A stretch of DNA of 24,104 nucleotides, from positions 1 to 24,104 of the forward strand of contig JBBRUG010000048.1 of assembly GCA_038247995.1 (NCBI GenBank), read 5' to 3'. The notes beneath the pieces are model-generated. The model made no database searches and was not told where the DNA came from. It worked only from the letters and a program-made list of their open reading frames with translations. The number at the start of each line of letters is the position of its first letter. The stretch's first letter is position 1. The translations under genes were made by a program, and so were the position numbers. This stretch comes from JBBRUG01 sp038247995. Lineage in GTDB: Bacteria; Chloroflexota; Chloroflexia; Chloroflexales; Chloroflexaceae. Shown piece by piece: positions 1-7,515 of the stretch.

Positions 1-1
1 C

Positions 2-442
2 GCCGCCCCTGCGCCGCGCCAAAATCACCCCGCGCCCGATTTTACACTCGTCGATCTTGCCGGCGCGCCGGTGCAACTCAGCGAGCTGCGCGGCCAGGTT
101 GTGCTGGTGAATATCTGGGCCACCTGGTGTCCGCCTTGCCGCGCCGAAATGCCCATGATCCAGGCCGCCTATGCGCAATACCGCGATCAGGGCTTTACCG
201 TACTTGCTGTGAACCAACGCGAAGACGCGCCAACTGTCGCTGGGTATATGCAGGCGGGTGGCTACACCTTCCCGGCCCTGCTCGATGACGATGGCGCGGT
301 AAGTGGGGCGTACCAGGCGCGTGTACTGCCGTCCAGCTTCTTTATTGATCGGCAAGGCGTCGTGCGCGCGGTGTACCGTGGGCCGCTGGCGCGCAGTGTG
401 ATCGCCGGCACCGTTGAGCAATTGCTCGCCGAGGCGCCCTGA
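2..442 (+). CDS. TlpA/ResA-family thioredoxin-like protein, 5' end outside window
   Basis: This is a thiol-disulfide oxidoreductase of the TlpA/ResA/redoxin type. Such proteins act outside the membrane, reducing or oxidising cysteines for example in cytochrome c maturation. The frame is open to the left edge, where it reads the typical entry APDFTLVDLAGAPVQLSELR. The GTG at 71 is therefore internal and the real start, with any signal peptide or anchor, lies upstream. The active-site motif WCPPC (CPPC at 128-139) follows the usual NIWATW strand. The cis-proline segment VLPSSFFIDRQG and a glycine-rich end also fit the family. The stop TGA shares one base with the ATG of the next gene, so the two are probably translated together. 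Family assignment is firm; substrate and partner are unknown. Confidence 0.9.
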   Translation, partial: AAPAPRQNHPAPDFTLVDLAGAPVQLSELRGQVVLVNIWATWCPPCRAEMPMIQAAYAQYRDQGFTVLAVNQREDAPTVAGYMQAGGYTFPALLDDDGAVSGAYQARVLPSSFFIDRQGVVRAVYRGPLARSVIAGTVEQLLAEAP

Positions 443-1167
443 TGTATCCGCTGATCTCGCTTGGCCCGCTGAACCTGAGCAGCGGCGGGTTGCTCTTGCT
501 CCTGGCGATCTTCGTCGGCTCCACGCTGATCGAGCAGATTGCGCGCCAACGCGGCGGCACTACTCTGGCCGATCAGGTGGCTCAACTCACCCTGCCCATA
601 CTCGCCGGGGCCACAATTGGCGGGCGGCTCTGGTTTGGCCTGCTAAACTGGGATCTCTACGGGCCGAACCCGCAGTTGTTCATTGCACTGCGCATCGCCG
701 ATTTCGCCTGGCCCGGCGCACTATTGGGCGGCATGCTGGCGGCATGGCTCTGGTGTCGCCGGAAGCGTTTCCCCACAGCGGAACTAGCCGATACCGTTGC
801 GCTTGGCCTGCCCATCGCGCAGTTCATCGCCTGTGTTGGTCTGTTGCTCAGCGGCGAGGCGTTTGGTTACCCGACTACGCTGCCATGGGCGATTCCGCTC
901 TTCGGCGCTACCCGCCACCCCACTCAGCTTTACCTCGCGTTGGCGGCGCTGCTCAGTGCGGGCGCACTCTTCGCCCTGGCCCGGCGCAACCCGCCCGCCG
1001 GCACGTTGTTCGCCGCCTACCTGATGCTCCAGGGGCTTACCTTGCTCCTGGTCGAACCATTCCGCGCCGATTCCTTGCTGCTGCCTTTCGGCCTTCGCGC
1101 CGCGCAAATGTTCGGGTTGGGTTTGGTGCTTGGCGGCATGGTGTGGGTGCGCGGGCGTACACCGTAA
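442..1167 (+). CDS. Lgt-like integral membrane protein (prolipoprotein diacylglyceryl transferase family), probably catalytically altered
   Basis: The 241-residue protein has about seven hydrophobic segments and Lgt-like landmarks. These are an N-terminal LGPLNLSSGG stretch, a GALLGG segment, a SGEAFGYPTTLPWAIPLF stretch and RHPTQLY. Lgt transfers diacylglycerol from phosphatidylglycerol to lipoprotein cysteines. The signature arginine-asparagine segment (GRxGNFxNGE in true Lgt) reads ACVGLLLSGE here, so the Arg and both Asn are gone. The usual FHGG histidine position reads AWPG. True Lgt activity is therefore doubtful. The start ATG overlaps the stop of the redoxin gene, which suggests a functional pair, perhaps with this protein as membrane partner of the thioredoxin. 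Family resemblance is seen in the sequence; the pairing is inferred. Confidence 0.75.
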   Translation: MYPLISLGPLNLSSGGLLLLLAIFVGSTLIEQIARQRGGTTLADQVAQLTLPILAGATIGGRLWFGLLNWDLYGPNPQLFIALRIADFAWPGALLGGMLAAWLWCRRKRFPTAELADTVALGLPIAQFIACVGLLLSGEAFGYPTTLPWAIPLFGATRHPTQLYLALAALLSAGALFALARRNPPAGTLFAAYLMLQGLTLLLVEPFRADSLLLPFGLRAAQMFGLGLVLGGMVWVRGRTP

Positions 1168-1246
1168 AATGCGCCCGGTCGCCGCGCCGCGTCGCGCCCC
1201 GCTGCGCCCCAATTGGCTATTGAAACGCCTGAGCTAGTGTTATACT

Positions 1247-1279
1247 GGGTAGGGAACAAGCAAAGCTTGTTCCCTACCC
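1247..1279 (+). terminator. Perfect 15-bp stem-loop after the Lgt-like gene
   Basis: The arms 1247-1261 (GGGTAGGGAACAAGC) and 1265-1279 are perfect reverse complements around an AAA loop. Only a short T run follows, so this is a terminator-like or mRNA-stabilising hairpin, not a textbook intrinsic terminator. It sits 80 bases after the stop of the Lgt-like gene and well upstream of ligA. Confidence 0.55.
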
Positions 1280-1294
1280 TTTCCAACCAACACA

Positions 1295-1322
1295 AAGGCC
1301 CCCGGTTTGCACCGGAGGCCTT
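1295..1322. terminator. Second hairpin in the lgt-like/ligA gap
   Basis: Twelve-base arms (1295-1306 and 1311-1322, beginning AAGGCC and ending GGCCTT) pair with one mismatch around a TTGC loop. No T tract follows on the + strand. With the hairpin at 1247-1279 it makes a double barrier between the first transcription unit and ligA. The rest of 1168-1448 holds no gene; an AT-richer stretch at 1355-1430 presumably carries the ligA promoter, but no convincing -35/-10 pair was found. Confidence 0.35.
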
Positions 1323-1448
1323 CGTGTGAAGGAGGGGGGGGATTTGCGGACACACGTAGTATAACTTTATTTTGATCATTGGGCTATAAACCAACGGTAC
1401 TATTTCTTCAACATTCCCCTCGTACTATTTGCACAGAGGAGCTGCGGA

Positions 1449-3605
1449 ATGACTGAACCCGATCTGGCGCACCGTGTGGCCGAATTACGCGAGCTACTGC
1501 GCGATCACAACTACCGCTACTATGTTCTCGATGAGCCGAGTGTCAGCGACGCCGCGTATGATGCGCTGCTCAATGAATTGCGCGCCATCGAGGCGGCGCA
1601 TCCCGATCTCATCACCCCCGACTCGCCGACCCGCCGGGTTGGCGCGCCGCCGGCTTCCCACTTCAGCAAGGTGCGCCATCCCCAGCCGATGCTCTCGCTC
1701 GGCAATGCTTTCAACGAGGCTGATCTGCGCGCCTGGCGTGAGCGGGTGCTGCGCCTACTTGGGCCGGATGCGCCGCTTGCCTTCGTTGCCGAGCCGAAGA
1801 TCGACGGTCTGGCGCTTGCGCTTACCTACGAGGACGGTGTATTCGTGCGCGGCGCAACGCGTGGCGACGGCGAAATCGGCGAGGATGTTACCGCCAACCT
1901 GAAAACCGTCGGTGGCATTCCCCTGCGCCTGCGTGAGCCTGCCGCCGCTGCCGGGCATCTCGCTGCGCACGATCCTGAGCGGCCTTCGTCTTCCGTCCTT
2001 CGTCATTCGTCGGTGCCATCGTCCATCGAAGTTCGCGGCGAAATCTATATGCGCAGCGCCGATTTTGAGGCGCTTAATACCCGCCTCGCGGCAGAGGGCG
2101 AGAAGGTCTTTGCCAATACGCGTAATGCCGCCGCCGGCAGCCTGCGCCAGAAAGACCCGACGATCAGCGCCGATCGGCCGTTGCGCTTTTTCGCCTATGC
2201 CGTCGGCCCATTCAGCGGGATCGATCTTCAAGGCCAGTGGCAGACGCTTGGGACCCTGCGCGCCCTCGGCTTCCCCGTCAACCACGATGCGCGCCATTTC
2301 AGCGATTTTGACGCCGTGCTGGAGTATTGCCATACCTGGATGGCGCGCCGTGATGCGCTGCCCTACGAGGTTGACGGGATTGTGATCAAGATCGACGCCT
2401 TCGCCCAGCAGAACGAACTCGGCGTTGTCGGGCGCGATCCGCGTTGGGCAATCGCCTTCAAGTTTCCCGCCCGCGAGGCCACCACGCGCCTGCTCAATAT
2501 TGTGGTGAATGTGGGTCGTACCGGTGTCGTAACGCCCAATGCTGAACTCGAGCCGGTGATCCTCGGCGGCGTGACGGTGCGCAATGCGAGTCTGCACAAC
2601 GCCGACTATATCACCCAGCGCGACATTCGCATCGGCGACAGTGTGACCGTGAAGCGCGCCGGCGATGTCATCCCCTACGTGGTTGGGCCGTTAGTGAGCC
2701 GCCGCGACGGCAGCGAACAGCCTTGGAGCTTCCCAACCCATTGCCCGGCCTGCGCTACCCCGCTGGAACGCATTGCGGGCGAGTCCGCCTGGCGCTGCCC
2801 AAATTTCGGCATCTGCCCAGCCCAACTCGTGCGCCGTGTCGAGCATTTTGTCGGTCGCGGGGCGCTCGATATCGTCGGGATCGGCGAGAAGCAGGCCGAG
2901 CTTTTTGTCACCAGTGGTATCATTAAAGATGTCGCCGATATCTATACGCTCACTGCTGAACATTTCCAGGGCATGGAAGGCTTCGGCCCGAAAAAGATCA
3001 GCAACCTGCTTGCGGCAATTGTTGAGTCGCAGCAGCGCCCGCTCGATCGGCTGATCGTCGGCCTCGGCATTCGTTTTGTCGGCGCCGTCGCCGCCCGCGA
3101 TCTGGCCAACCATTTCGGCAGCCTCGACGCGATCATGGCTGCCACTCAGGCCGATCTGGAAGCGGTCGATGGTATTGGGCCGGTTGTAGCTGCCAGCGTT
3201 GTCGATTTCTTTCGCCGCCCCGAAGAGCAAGCCCTGGTGGCCAAACTGCGCACCGCCGGCCTCAGGCTCAGCGCCGGTGCCCCGCGTGAACGCCACAGCG
3301 AAACCTTCGCCGGGCAGACCTTTGTGATCACCGGCACGTTGCCCGGCTTATCCCGCGAGCAGGCCGCCGAACTCATTCAAGCCCACGGCGGCAAGGTCAG
3401 CGAGAACGTCAGCAAAAAAACCAGCTATGTTGTCGCCGGCGTTAGCGCAGGCAGCAAACTCACCAAAGCCCAGCAACTCGGCGTGCCAATTCTCGACGAA
3501 GCCGGCCTCCGCGCGCTGGTCGGCGCATCTGACAGCGGCGAACCTGGAACAGTGTCCACAGCTGAATCGGCGTCGGCGAATCCGCAGTTAGGGCTAGATT
3601 TGTAA
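1449..3605 (+). CDS. ligA: NAD+-dependent DNA ligase LigA
   Basis: LigA seals nicks in duplex DNA using NAD+, in replication and repair. The domain order is complete. The N-terminal Ia domain carries the NYRYYVLDEPSVSDAAYD motif. The adenylation domain has EPKIDG with nucleophile Lys117. An OB fold follows, then a four-cysteine zinc finger (C432, C435, C450, C456), helix-hairpin-helix repeats and a C-terminal BRCT domain (about 625-700, FVITGTLPG). An AGAGGAG ribosome binding site seven bases upstream supports the ATG at 1449. At 718 residues it is longer than the usual 670 or so. The excess comes from a loop of about 23 extra residues near 170-192, encoded partly by a heptanucleotide repeat, and from a Ser/Ala-rich tail after the BRCT domain. 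Confidence 0.98.
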   Translation: MTEPDLAHRVAELRELLRDHNYRYYVLDEPSVSDAAYDALLNELRAIEAAHPDLITPDSPTRRVGAPPASHFSKVRHPQPMLSLGNAFNEADLRAWRERVLRLLGPDAPLAFVAEPKIDGLALALTYEDGVFVRGATRGDGEIGEDVTANLKTVGGIPLRLREPAAAAGHLAAHDPERPSSSVLRHSSVPSSIEVRGEIYMRSADFEALNTRLAAEGEKVFANTRNAAAGSLRQKDPTISADRPLRFFAYAVGPFSGIDLQGQWQTLGTLRALGFPVNHDARHFSDFDAVLEYCHTWMARRDALPYEVDGIVIKIDAFAQQNELGVVGRDPRWAIAFKFPAREATTRLLNIVVNVGRTGVVTPNAELEPVILGGVTVRNASLHNADYITQRDIRIGDSVTVKRAGDVIPYVVGPLVSRRDGSEQPWSFPTHCPACATPLERIAGESAWRCPNFGICPAQLVRRVEHFVGRGALDIVGIGEKQAELFVTSGIIKDVADIYTLTAEHFQGMEGFGPKKISNLLAAIVESQQRPLDRLIVGLGIRFVGAVAARDLANHFGSLDAIMAATQADLEAVDGIGPVVAASVVDFFRRPEEQALVAKLRTAGLRLSAGAPRERHSETFAGQTFVITGTLPGLSREQAAELIQAHGGKVSENVSKKTSYVVAGVSAGSKLTKAQQLGVPILDEAGLRALVGASDSGEPGTVSTAESASANPQLGLDL
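1983..2010 (+). repeat. In-frame heptanucleotide repeat inside ligA
   Basis: Four consecutive 7-mers CCTTCGT, CTTCCGT, CCTTCGT, CATTCGT lie in the adenylation-domain coding region. Degenerate units (CGGTGCC, ATCGTCC) follow. They encode a Ser/Arg/Val-rich stretch (RPSSSVLRHSS) between the conserved LRL and EVRGEIYM segments, where other LigA proteins have a short loop. The reading frame stays open. Confidence 0.75.
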
Positions 3606-3625
3606 CAAAGCGCGACAAGATCTGA

Positions 3626-3670
3626 GCCGAAAGACCAAGAACCAAGGACGTCCGGCTTTGGTCTTTCGGC
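3626..3670 (+). terminator. Inverted repeat after ligA
   Basis: The 13-base arms GCCGAAAGACCAA (3626-3638) and TTGGTCTTTCGGC (3658-3670) are exact reverse complements, with a 19-base loop that contains the small palindrome GGACGTCC. It lies 20 bases after the ligA stop and could end the ligA transcript, although no T tract follows. The right arm is also the start of a heptad repeat run, so the inverted repeat may have arisen from two oppositely oriented repeat tracts. Confidence 0.45.
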
Positions 3671-3720
3671 TTCGGCCTTTCGTCTTTCGTCCAGTCCCCT
3701 TGCCCCCTGGTCCCCCTGTC
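3658..3720 (+). repeat. Heptad repeat tract upstream of the SulP gene
   Basis: The tract reads as 7-mers: TTGGTCT, TTCGGCT, TCGGCCT, TTCGTCT, TTCGTCC, then the more degenerate AGTCCCC, TTGCCCC, CTGGTCC, CCCTGTC. It has no stop codon in the frame of the following gene. An automatic start choice at 3658 would wrongly translate it as 29 extra N-terminal residues rich in Pro, Arg and Phe. Confidence 0.65.
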
Positions 3721-3744
3721 CAGCGTCTGTCGCCCCTGGACAGA

Positions 3745-5883
3745 ATGGAAACTAGTATGTCCCCTAGCGTGCGTTCCAGGCCAGCCTTGCTCCTCCAGCC
3801 CCTGCTTCAGCCGATCCGGTTCGTGCGCGGCTACTCACGGAGTGCGCTGCAAGCCGATCTCGTCGCCGGCGCAACCGTGGGCCTGGTACTGTTGCCGCAG
3901 GCGCTCGCTTTTGCCTTGCTAGCCGGTCTGCCGCCCGAAATGGGCCTGTATGCTGCGATCACGGCAGCTATCGCCGGCGCGCTCTGGGGTTCTTCCAGCC
4001 ACCTGCACACTGGCCCGACTAACACGGCGTCGATCCTGGCGCTCTCGGTGCTGCTGCCGATTGTCGAACCCGGCACGCCCGAGTTTATCGCGGCGGCCGG
4101 CCTGATCGCCGTGCTCAGCGGCCTGATCCGCCTGGTTATGGGCCTGGCCCGCCTCGGCATGCTCGTCAATTTCGTCTCCGACTCAGTTGCCGTCGGCTTC
4201 ACTGCCGGCGCGGGCATCTTGATTATCTCCAATCAGTTGGAAGGCTTGCTGCGCCTCGATCTGCCGGCTACGGCCGGTCTGCTTGACACATTCAGCGGCG
4301 TGGCTCAGCAGATCACCCAGACGCATCTGCCCTCGTTGCTGATTGGCTTGCTAACCATTTTTGTTATTCAGTTTTTGCCCTGCCTGACGCGCAAAATACC
4401 GGCGGTGCTGGGCGGTATTGTCGGTGCGGCGGCACTAGCCTGGTTCCTCGGCCTCGAACAGCGCGGCGTTGCCGTGCTTGGCGAGTTGCCGCAGGCGCTG
4501 CCGCCGCTCGCTGCGCTGCCTCTGCTCGATCTGGATTTGATCGGGGAACTGGCCAATGGCGCATTGGCCCTGGCAATCATCGGCCTCGTCGAAGCAGTTG
4601 CGATCGCGCGCGCGCTGGCCGGCTACAGCGGTCAGCGCCTCGATAGCAATCAGGAGTTTGTCGGCCAGGGCATGGCCAATATCGCCGCCGGTGTCTTTTC
4701 GGGTTATCCCTGTTCCGGCTCGTTCAACCGCTCGGCGCTGAGCTATCGCAGCGGCGGCGCGACGGCGCTGACGAACGCCTTCTCGGGCATCTTCATCATC
4801 GGCGCCACGTTTGCCCTTGGCCCGCTCATGGCCCATCTACCGCGCCCGGTGCTTGCCGGCGCGCTGGCGATCACCGCTTTCAGCATGATCGACCTGGTCT
4901 CCATGCGCCAGATCTGGCGCGGCGCACCCGGCGATGCGGCGATCATGCTCGTCACCCTGGCCAGTACGCTGCTTCTGCCGCTTCAGTTCGCCGTGCTGAT
5001 CGGCGTACTCATGTCGCTCGGCTACTACCTGCTACGCACCAGCACACCCCAAGTGCAAGTCGTTGTTCCCGATCCGACGTTTCGGCATTGGGAAGTGCGT
5101 CCTGGTGCGCCATCGAGTCCGCAACTCGTGGTCGTCGATATTCTTGGCGATCTCTATTTTGGCGCTGTAAGCCATATCGAAGACCGGATCAACACCATTC
5201 TCGAATCTGGCCCCCAGCGCTTCCTGATGCTGCGCATGCATAATGTTCAGCATTGCGATATTAGCGGTATTCGGGCGCTTGAACACATCTTGCGCACGAT
5301 GCGTCAGCGCGGCGGCGATCTCTTTTTAGTGCGCGTGCGGGCGCCGGTATTGCATCGGATGCGTGCTACCGGCTTTGTTGATCAGCTCGGCGCCGATCAT
5401 ATTCTCGACGAAGACGGCGCCGTGCATCACCTCTTTCATCACGTGCTTGATCCGGCAGTCTGCATCTATGAGTGCGAACTGCGGGTCTTCCGCGAGTGTC
5501 AAAACTTGCCCAAACGCCATCTGCCCGATCTGGCGTTGAGCGCTCCCGAAATGAATTTTCCACCGCCGCCCAGCGTTACGCCCAAAACGCTGTGGGAGGC
5601 GCTGCGCAACCCCGATCCGCCGCTTGTGGTTGACGTGCGGGAGCGGCGCGAGTTCCGCCTGGGCCACGTCCCCGCCGCGCTTCATCTGTCGCTCGCCGAA
5701 CTGCTGGCCGGCCCGCCGGTACTCCCCCGTGATCGTCCACTGATCTTGACCGACCGGAGTGGCCGCCGCAGCGCCCGCGCCGCCGCCTACCTCGCCGCTA
5801 ACGGCTATACTAATGTTCACATCCTCGCCGGCGGCATGATCACCTGGGAAGCCGCGAACCTGCTCACTGCCGTCGAGACGTAG
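3745..5883 (+). CDS. SulP-family anion transporter with STAS and C-terminal rhodanese-like domain
   Basis: SulP proteins move sulfate, bicarbonate or related anions across the inner membrane. The protein has about 11-12 membrane segments in its first 430 residues. These include the family's opening segments (ADLVAGATVGLVLLPQALAF, MGLYAAITAAIAGALWGSS) and the GYPCSGSFNRSALSYRSGG region. A STAS domain follows (about 455-565; HCDISGIRALE). A rhodanese-like domain (about 612-707; VVDVRERREF, HILAGGMITWE) ends the protein. The rhodanese active-site loop reads TDRSGRRS, with Asp670 where catalytic enzymes have cysteine, so sulfurtransfer is unlikely. ATG 3745 or ATG 3757 is the likely start, because further upstream lies only repeat DNA. 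Substrate is not predictable. Confidence 0.92.
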   Translation: METSMSPSVRSRPALLLQPLLQPIRFVRGYSRSALQADLVAGATVGLVLLPQALAFALLAGLPPEMGLYAAITAAIAGALWGSSSHLHTGPTNTASILALSVLLPIVEPGTPEFIAAAGLIAVLSGLIRLVMGLARLGMLVNFVSDSVAVGFTAGAGILIISNQLEGLLRLDLPATAGLLDTFSGVAQQITQTHLPSLLIGLLTIFVIQFLPCLTRKIPAVLGGIVGAAALAWFLGLEQRGVAVLGELPQALPPLAALPLLDLDLIGELANGALALAIIGLVEAVAIARALAGYSGQRLDSNQEFVGQGMANIAAGVFSGYPCSGSFNRSALSYRSGGATALTNAFSGIFIIGATFALGPLMAHLPRPVLAGALAITAFSMIDLVSMRQIWRGAPGDAAIMLVTLASTLLLPLQFAVLIGVLMSLGYYLLRTSTPQVQVVVPDPTFRHWEVRPGAPSSPQLVVVDILGDLYFGAVSHIEDRINTILESGPQRFLMLRMHNVQHCDISGIRALEHILRTMRQRGGDLFLVRVRAPVLHRMRATGFVDQLGADHILDEDGAVHHLFHHVLDPAVCIYECELRVFRECQNLPKRHLPDLALSAPEMNFPPPPSVTPKTLWEALRNPDPPLVVDVRERREFRLGHVPAALHLSLAELLAGPPVLPRDRPLILTDRSGRRSARAAAYLAANGYTNVHILAGGMITWEAANLLTAVET

Positions 5884-5888
5884 GTGTT

Positions 5889-5933
5889 ATGTAAGGCTGA
5901 AGCACCAGCGTAGCCGATGCTTCAGCCTTACAT
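5889..5933 (+). repeat. Palindromic element, copy 1 (16-bp perfect stem)
   Basis: The arms ATGTAAGGCTGAAGCA (5889-5904) and its exact reverse complement (5918-5933) flank a 13-base loop CCAGCGTAGCCGA. The element sits between the SulP stop and the glpX ribosome binding site. A second version occurs on the other strand at 12733-12771. The first 39 bases of the two copies align without gaps and differ at eight positions. Two of those differences are compensatory base-pair changes in the stem. It may act as a transcript-end or processing hairpin. Confidence 0.75.
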
Positions 5934-5947
5934 GAAAGGAGAATATC

Positions 5948-6958
5948 ATGACTACCCCCAAACTCCACCGTAACACCGGCCTCGACATTGTGCGCGCTAC
6001 CGAAGCTGCTGCGATGAGCGCGGCGCGCTGGATGGGGCTAGGGCAGCGCGACGAGCCGAACCGCAGTGCCACTACGGCGATGGCGACTGCGCTTAACAGC
6101 CTGGAAATTAACGGGCGAATTGTAATCGGGGAAGAAGGGCGTCCGGGCGCTGCTGTCGGCCTGATCAGCGGTCAGCGCGTCGGTCAGGGCGCGGGTGTGC
6201 CGGTGGATGTCGTTGTTGATCCGGTCGACGGCCGCCGCTTGCTGGCGCAGGGTCGCCCCGGTGCGTTGGCTGTAGCCGCCGTGGCCACCCGCGACTCACT
6301 CTGGTCGCCGGCGCCGGCAGTCTACATGGAAAAGCTGGTGGTGAATCGGGCCGCTGCTGCTGCCCTGGTGCCCGAATGTCTCGACGCGCCTGCCGCATGG
6401 ACGTTGGCCCTGGTGGCGCGGGCCAAAGGTAAGCCGGTCCGCGATATGGTCGTGTTTGTGCTTGAACGCCCGCGCCACGGCGATCTCATCAGCGAGATTC
6501 GTGCTGCCGGTGCGCGGGTTATGCTCGCCGACGATGGCGATATTTCCGGCGCCATTCTTGCGGCACTGCCCGATGGCGGCGTGGATCTCATGCTTGGCGT
6601 GGGCGGTGCCGTCGAGGGCGTGATCGCGGCCTGCGGCGTCAAGGCGCTCGGCGGTGGTATGCTCGCCCGCCTCGCCCCACAGCAAACCGCCGAGCGCGAA
6701 GCGATTCTCGCCGCTGGGCGCGATCTCAGCCAGGTACTCACCCTCAATGATCTTGTCACCGGCAATCAGATCTTCTTCGTAGCTACCGGCATCACCGATA
6801 GCAGTTTGCTTGAAGGCGTAGCTTTCAACGGCGATCGTGGGCGCACCAATTCGCTGATTTTGCGTGGCGAAACGCATACCCGGCGCACGATCTTCGCCGA
6901 GCACCTCCTCGACGACGCCGAGCACGATCCTGCCCCTGAACTGCCCACCCGGCTATAA
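5948..6958 (+). CDS. glpX: GlpX-like class II fructose-1,6-bisphosphatase family protein
   Basis: Class II FBPases (GlpX) hydrolyse fructose-1,6-bisphosphate to fructose-6-phosphate in gluconeogenesis or the Calvin cycle. The 336-residue protein follows the family throughout: TEAAAMSAARWMG, IVIGEEG, VDPVDG, GGAVEGVIAA, VATGITDSSLLEGV and a TRRTIFAEH end. Compared with the E. coli sequence as remembered, several metal or substrate positions differ. The early Asp (D33) aligns with Asn, the GEGExDEAPML stretch reads GEEGRPGAAV, and DPIEG reads DPVDG. The Glu of the GG.PEGV motif is kept. Substrate or metal use may have shifted. A good AAAGGAG site precedes the ATG. Family certain; activity less so. 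Confidence 0.85.
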   Translation: MTTPKLHRNTGLDIVRATEAAAMSAARWMGLGQRDEPNRSATTAMATALNSLEINGRIVIGEEGRPGAAVGLISGQRVGQGAGVPVDVVVDPVDGRRLLAQGRPGALAVAAVATRDSLWSPAPAVYMEKLVVNRAAAAALVPECLDAPAAWTLALVARAKGKPVRDMVVFVLERPRHGDLISEIRAAGARVMLADDGDISGAILAALPDGGVDLMLGVGGAVEGVIAACGVKALGGGMLARLAPQQTAEREAILAAGRDLSQVLTLNDLVTGNQIFFVATGITDSSLLEGVAFNGDRGRTNSLILRGETHTRRTIFAEHLLDDAEHDPAPELPTRL

Positions 6959-6991
6959 AAACGGCCTGACGCTATGCATGGCGTCAGGCCG
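6957..6991 (-). terminator. Intrinsic terminator of the response-regulator gene, between convergent genes
   Basis: The arms CGGCCTGACGC (6962-6972) and GCGTCAGGCCG (6981-6991) are perfect reverse complements with an 8-base loop. Read on the minus strand, the hairpin is followed directly by TTTTT (complement of 6957-6961), a textbook Rho-independent terminator for the minus-strand unit ending at 7062. The hairpin would also serve as a weaker stop for glpX, whose stop codon it touches. Confidence 0.88.
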
Positions 6992-7061
6992 GAAGGAACA
7001 CACGTTTCATAGTGCTTAGACTGAAGCCCGCAGCACTTCAGAGACCAGCGCTTCAGTAACT

Positions 7062-7436
7062 TCAGTGACTCGCAAAATAGGTGCGTACCCGCCGCTCAAG
7101 CTCTTCAAAATCGAAAGGCTTGGTGAGATACTCATTTACCCCGGCGCGGAAGGCGTGCTTTTCAGTATCGGGGGTGCTGAACGCGGTGACCATAATCACA
7201 TAAACGCCAGATCCTTGCTGACGCAGCGTTCGTACCAGTTCAATACCGCCCATACGCGGCATATTCATATCGGTGATCACAATATCGCAGGGTGTCTCGG
7301 CCAGCGTTTCAAGGGCCGCCATCCCATCCTCGGCCTCAACCACGGTATATCCGCTGTTCGTCAGCAGAAACCGATAGAGCCGGCGGGTTGCCGAGTCGTC
7401 CTCAACGATCATGACTGTCGGCGATGTTCCTGACAC
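7062..7436 (-). CDS. Single-domain response regulator (CheY-like receiver)
   Basis: This 124-residue protein is a lone receiver domain with no output domain. The acidic pocket (Asp13/Asp14 in IVEDD), phospho-acceptor Asp56 (VITDMNMP), Thr84 (VTAFS) and Lys106 (YLTKPFD) are all present, so it should be phosphorylatable and act by protein contact. The start is GTG at 7434-7436, supported by a GTGAGG ribosome binding site six bases upstream. It is the last gene of the minus-strand island but is separated from the STAS gene by 143 bases. That gap holds a repeat, a candidate promoter and paired TGATCA sites, so it may be expressed separately. The cognate kinase is not evident; CheA of the same island is one candidate. 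Confidence 0.93.
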   Translation of the reverse strand: MSGTSPTVMIVEDDSATRRLYRFLLTNSGYTVVEAEDGMAALETLAETPCDIVITDMNMPRMGGIELVRTLRQQGSGVYVIMVTAFSTPDTEKHAFRAGVNEYLTKPFDFEELERRVRTYFASH

Positions 7437-7485
7437 ACGGGCCTCACTTCATCAAAACCGGTGCGACCGGTATACCTTTACCACT

Positions 7486-7496
7486 CTATCATACCA
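7486..7496 (-). promoter_or_regulatory. Candidate extended -10 promoter for the response regulator
   Basis: On the minus strand the sequence reads TATGGTATGATAG, giving an extended -10 (TGG-TATGAT; the hexamer is the complement of 7488-7493). No -35 at ideal spacing was found. A transcript starting near 7480 would have a leader of about 45 bases carrying the GTGAGG site. This is pattern matching only. Confidence 0.35.
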
Positions 7497-7515
7497 TACC
7501 ATCTTAGGTTATTTG

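Noticed and set aside
71..73. GTG as start of the redoxin gene
   Set aside because: The conserved APDFTL segment is encoded upstream in the same frame, so the gene begins outside the window.
414..1223. 269-codon + strand frame overlapping the Lgt-like gene
   Set aside because: Its composition (Arg, His, Pro, Ala rich) is that of a shadow frame. The overlapping frame has coherent membrane segments and family motifs.
1755..2597. 280-codon minus-strand frame inside ligA
   Set aside because: It is fully antisense to ligA, whose catalytic motifs are intact across this span. No ribosome site and no recognisable domain.
3658..3744. Upstream start for the SulP transporter
   Set aside because: The added 29 residues are translated heptad repeat and inverted-repeat DNA, have no family similarity and lack a ribosome site.
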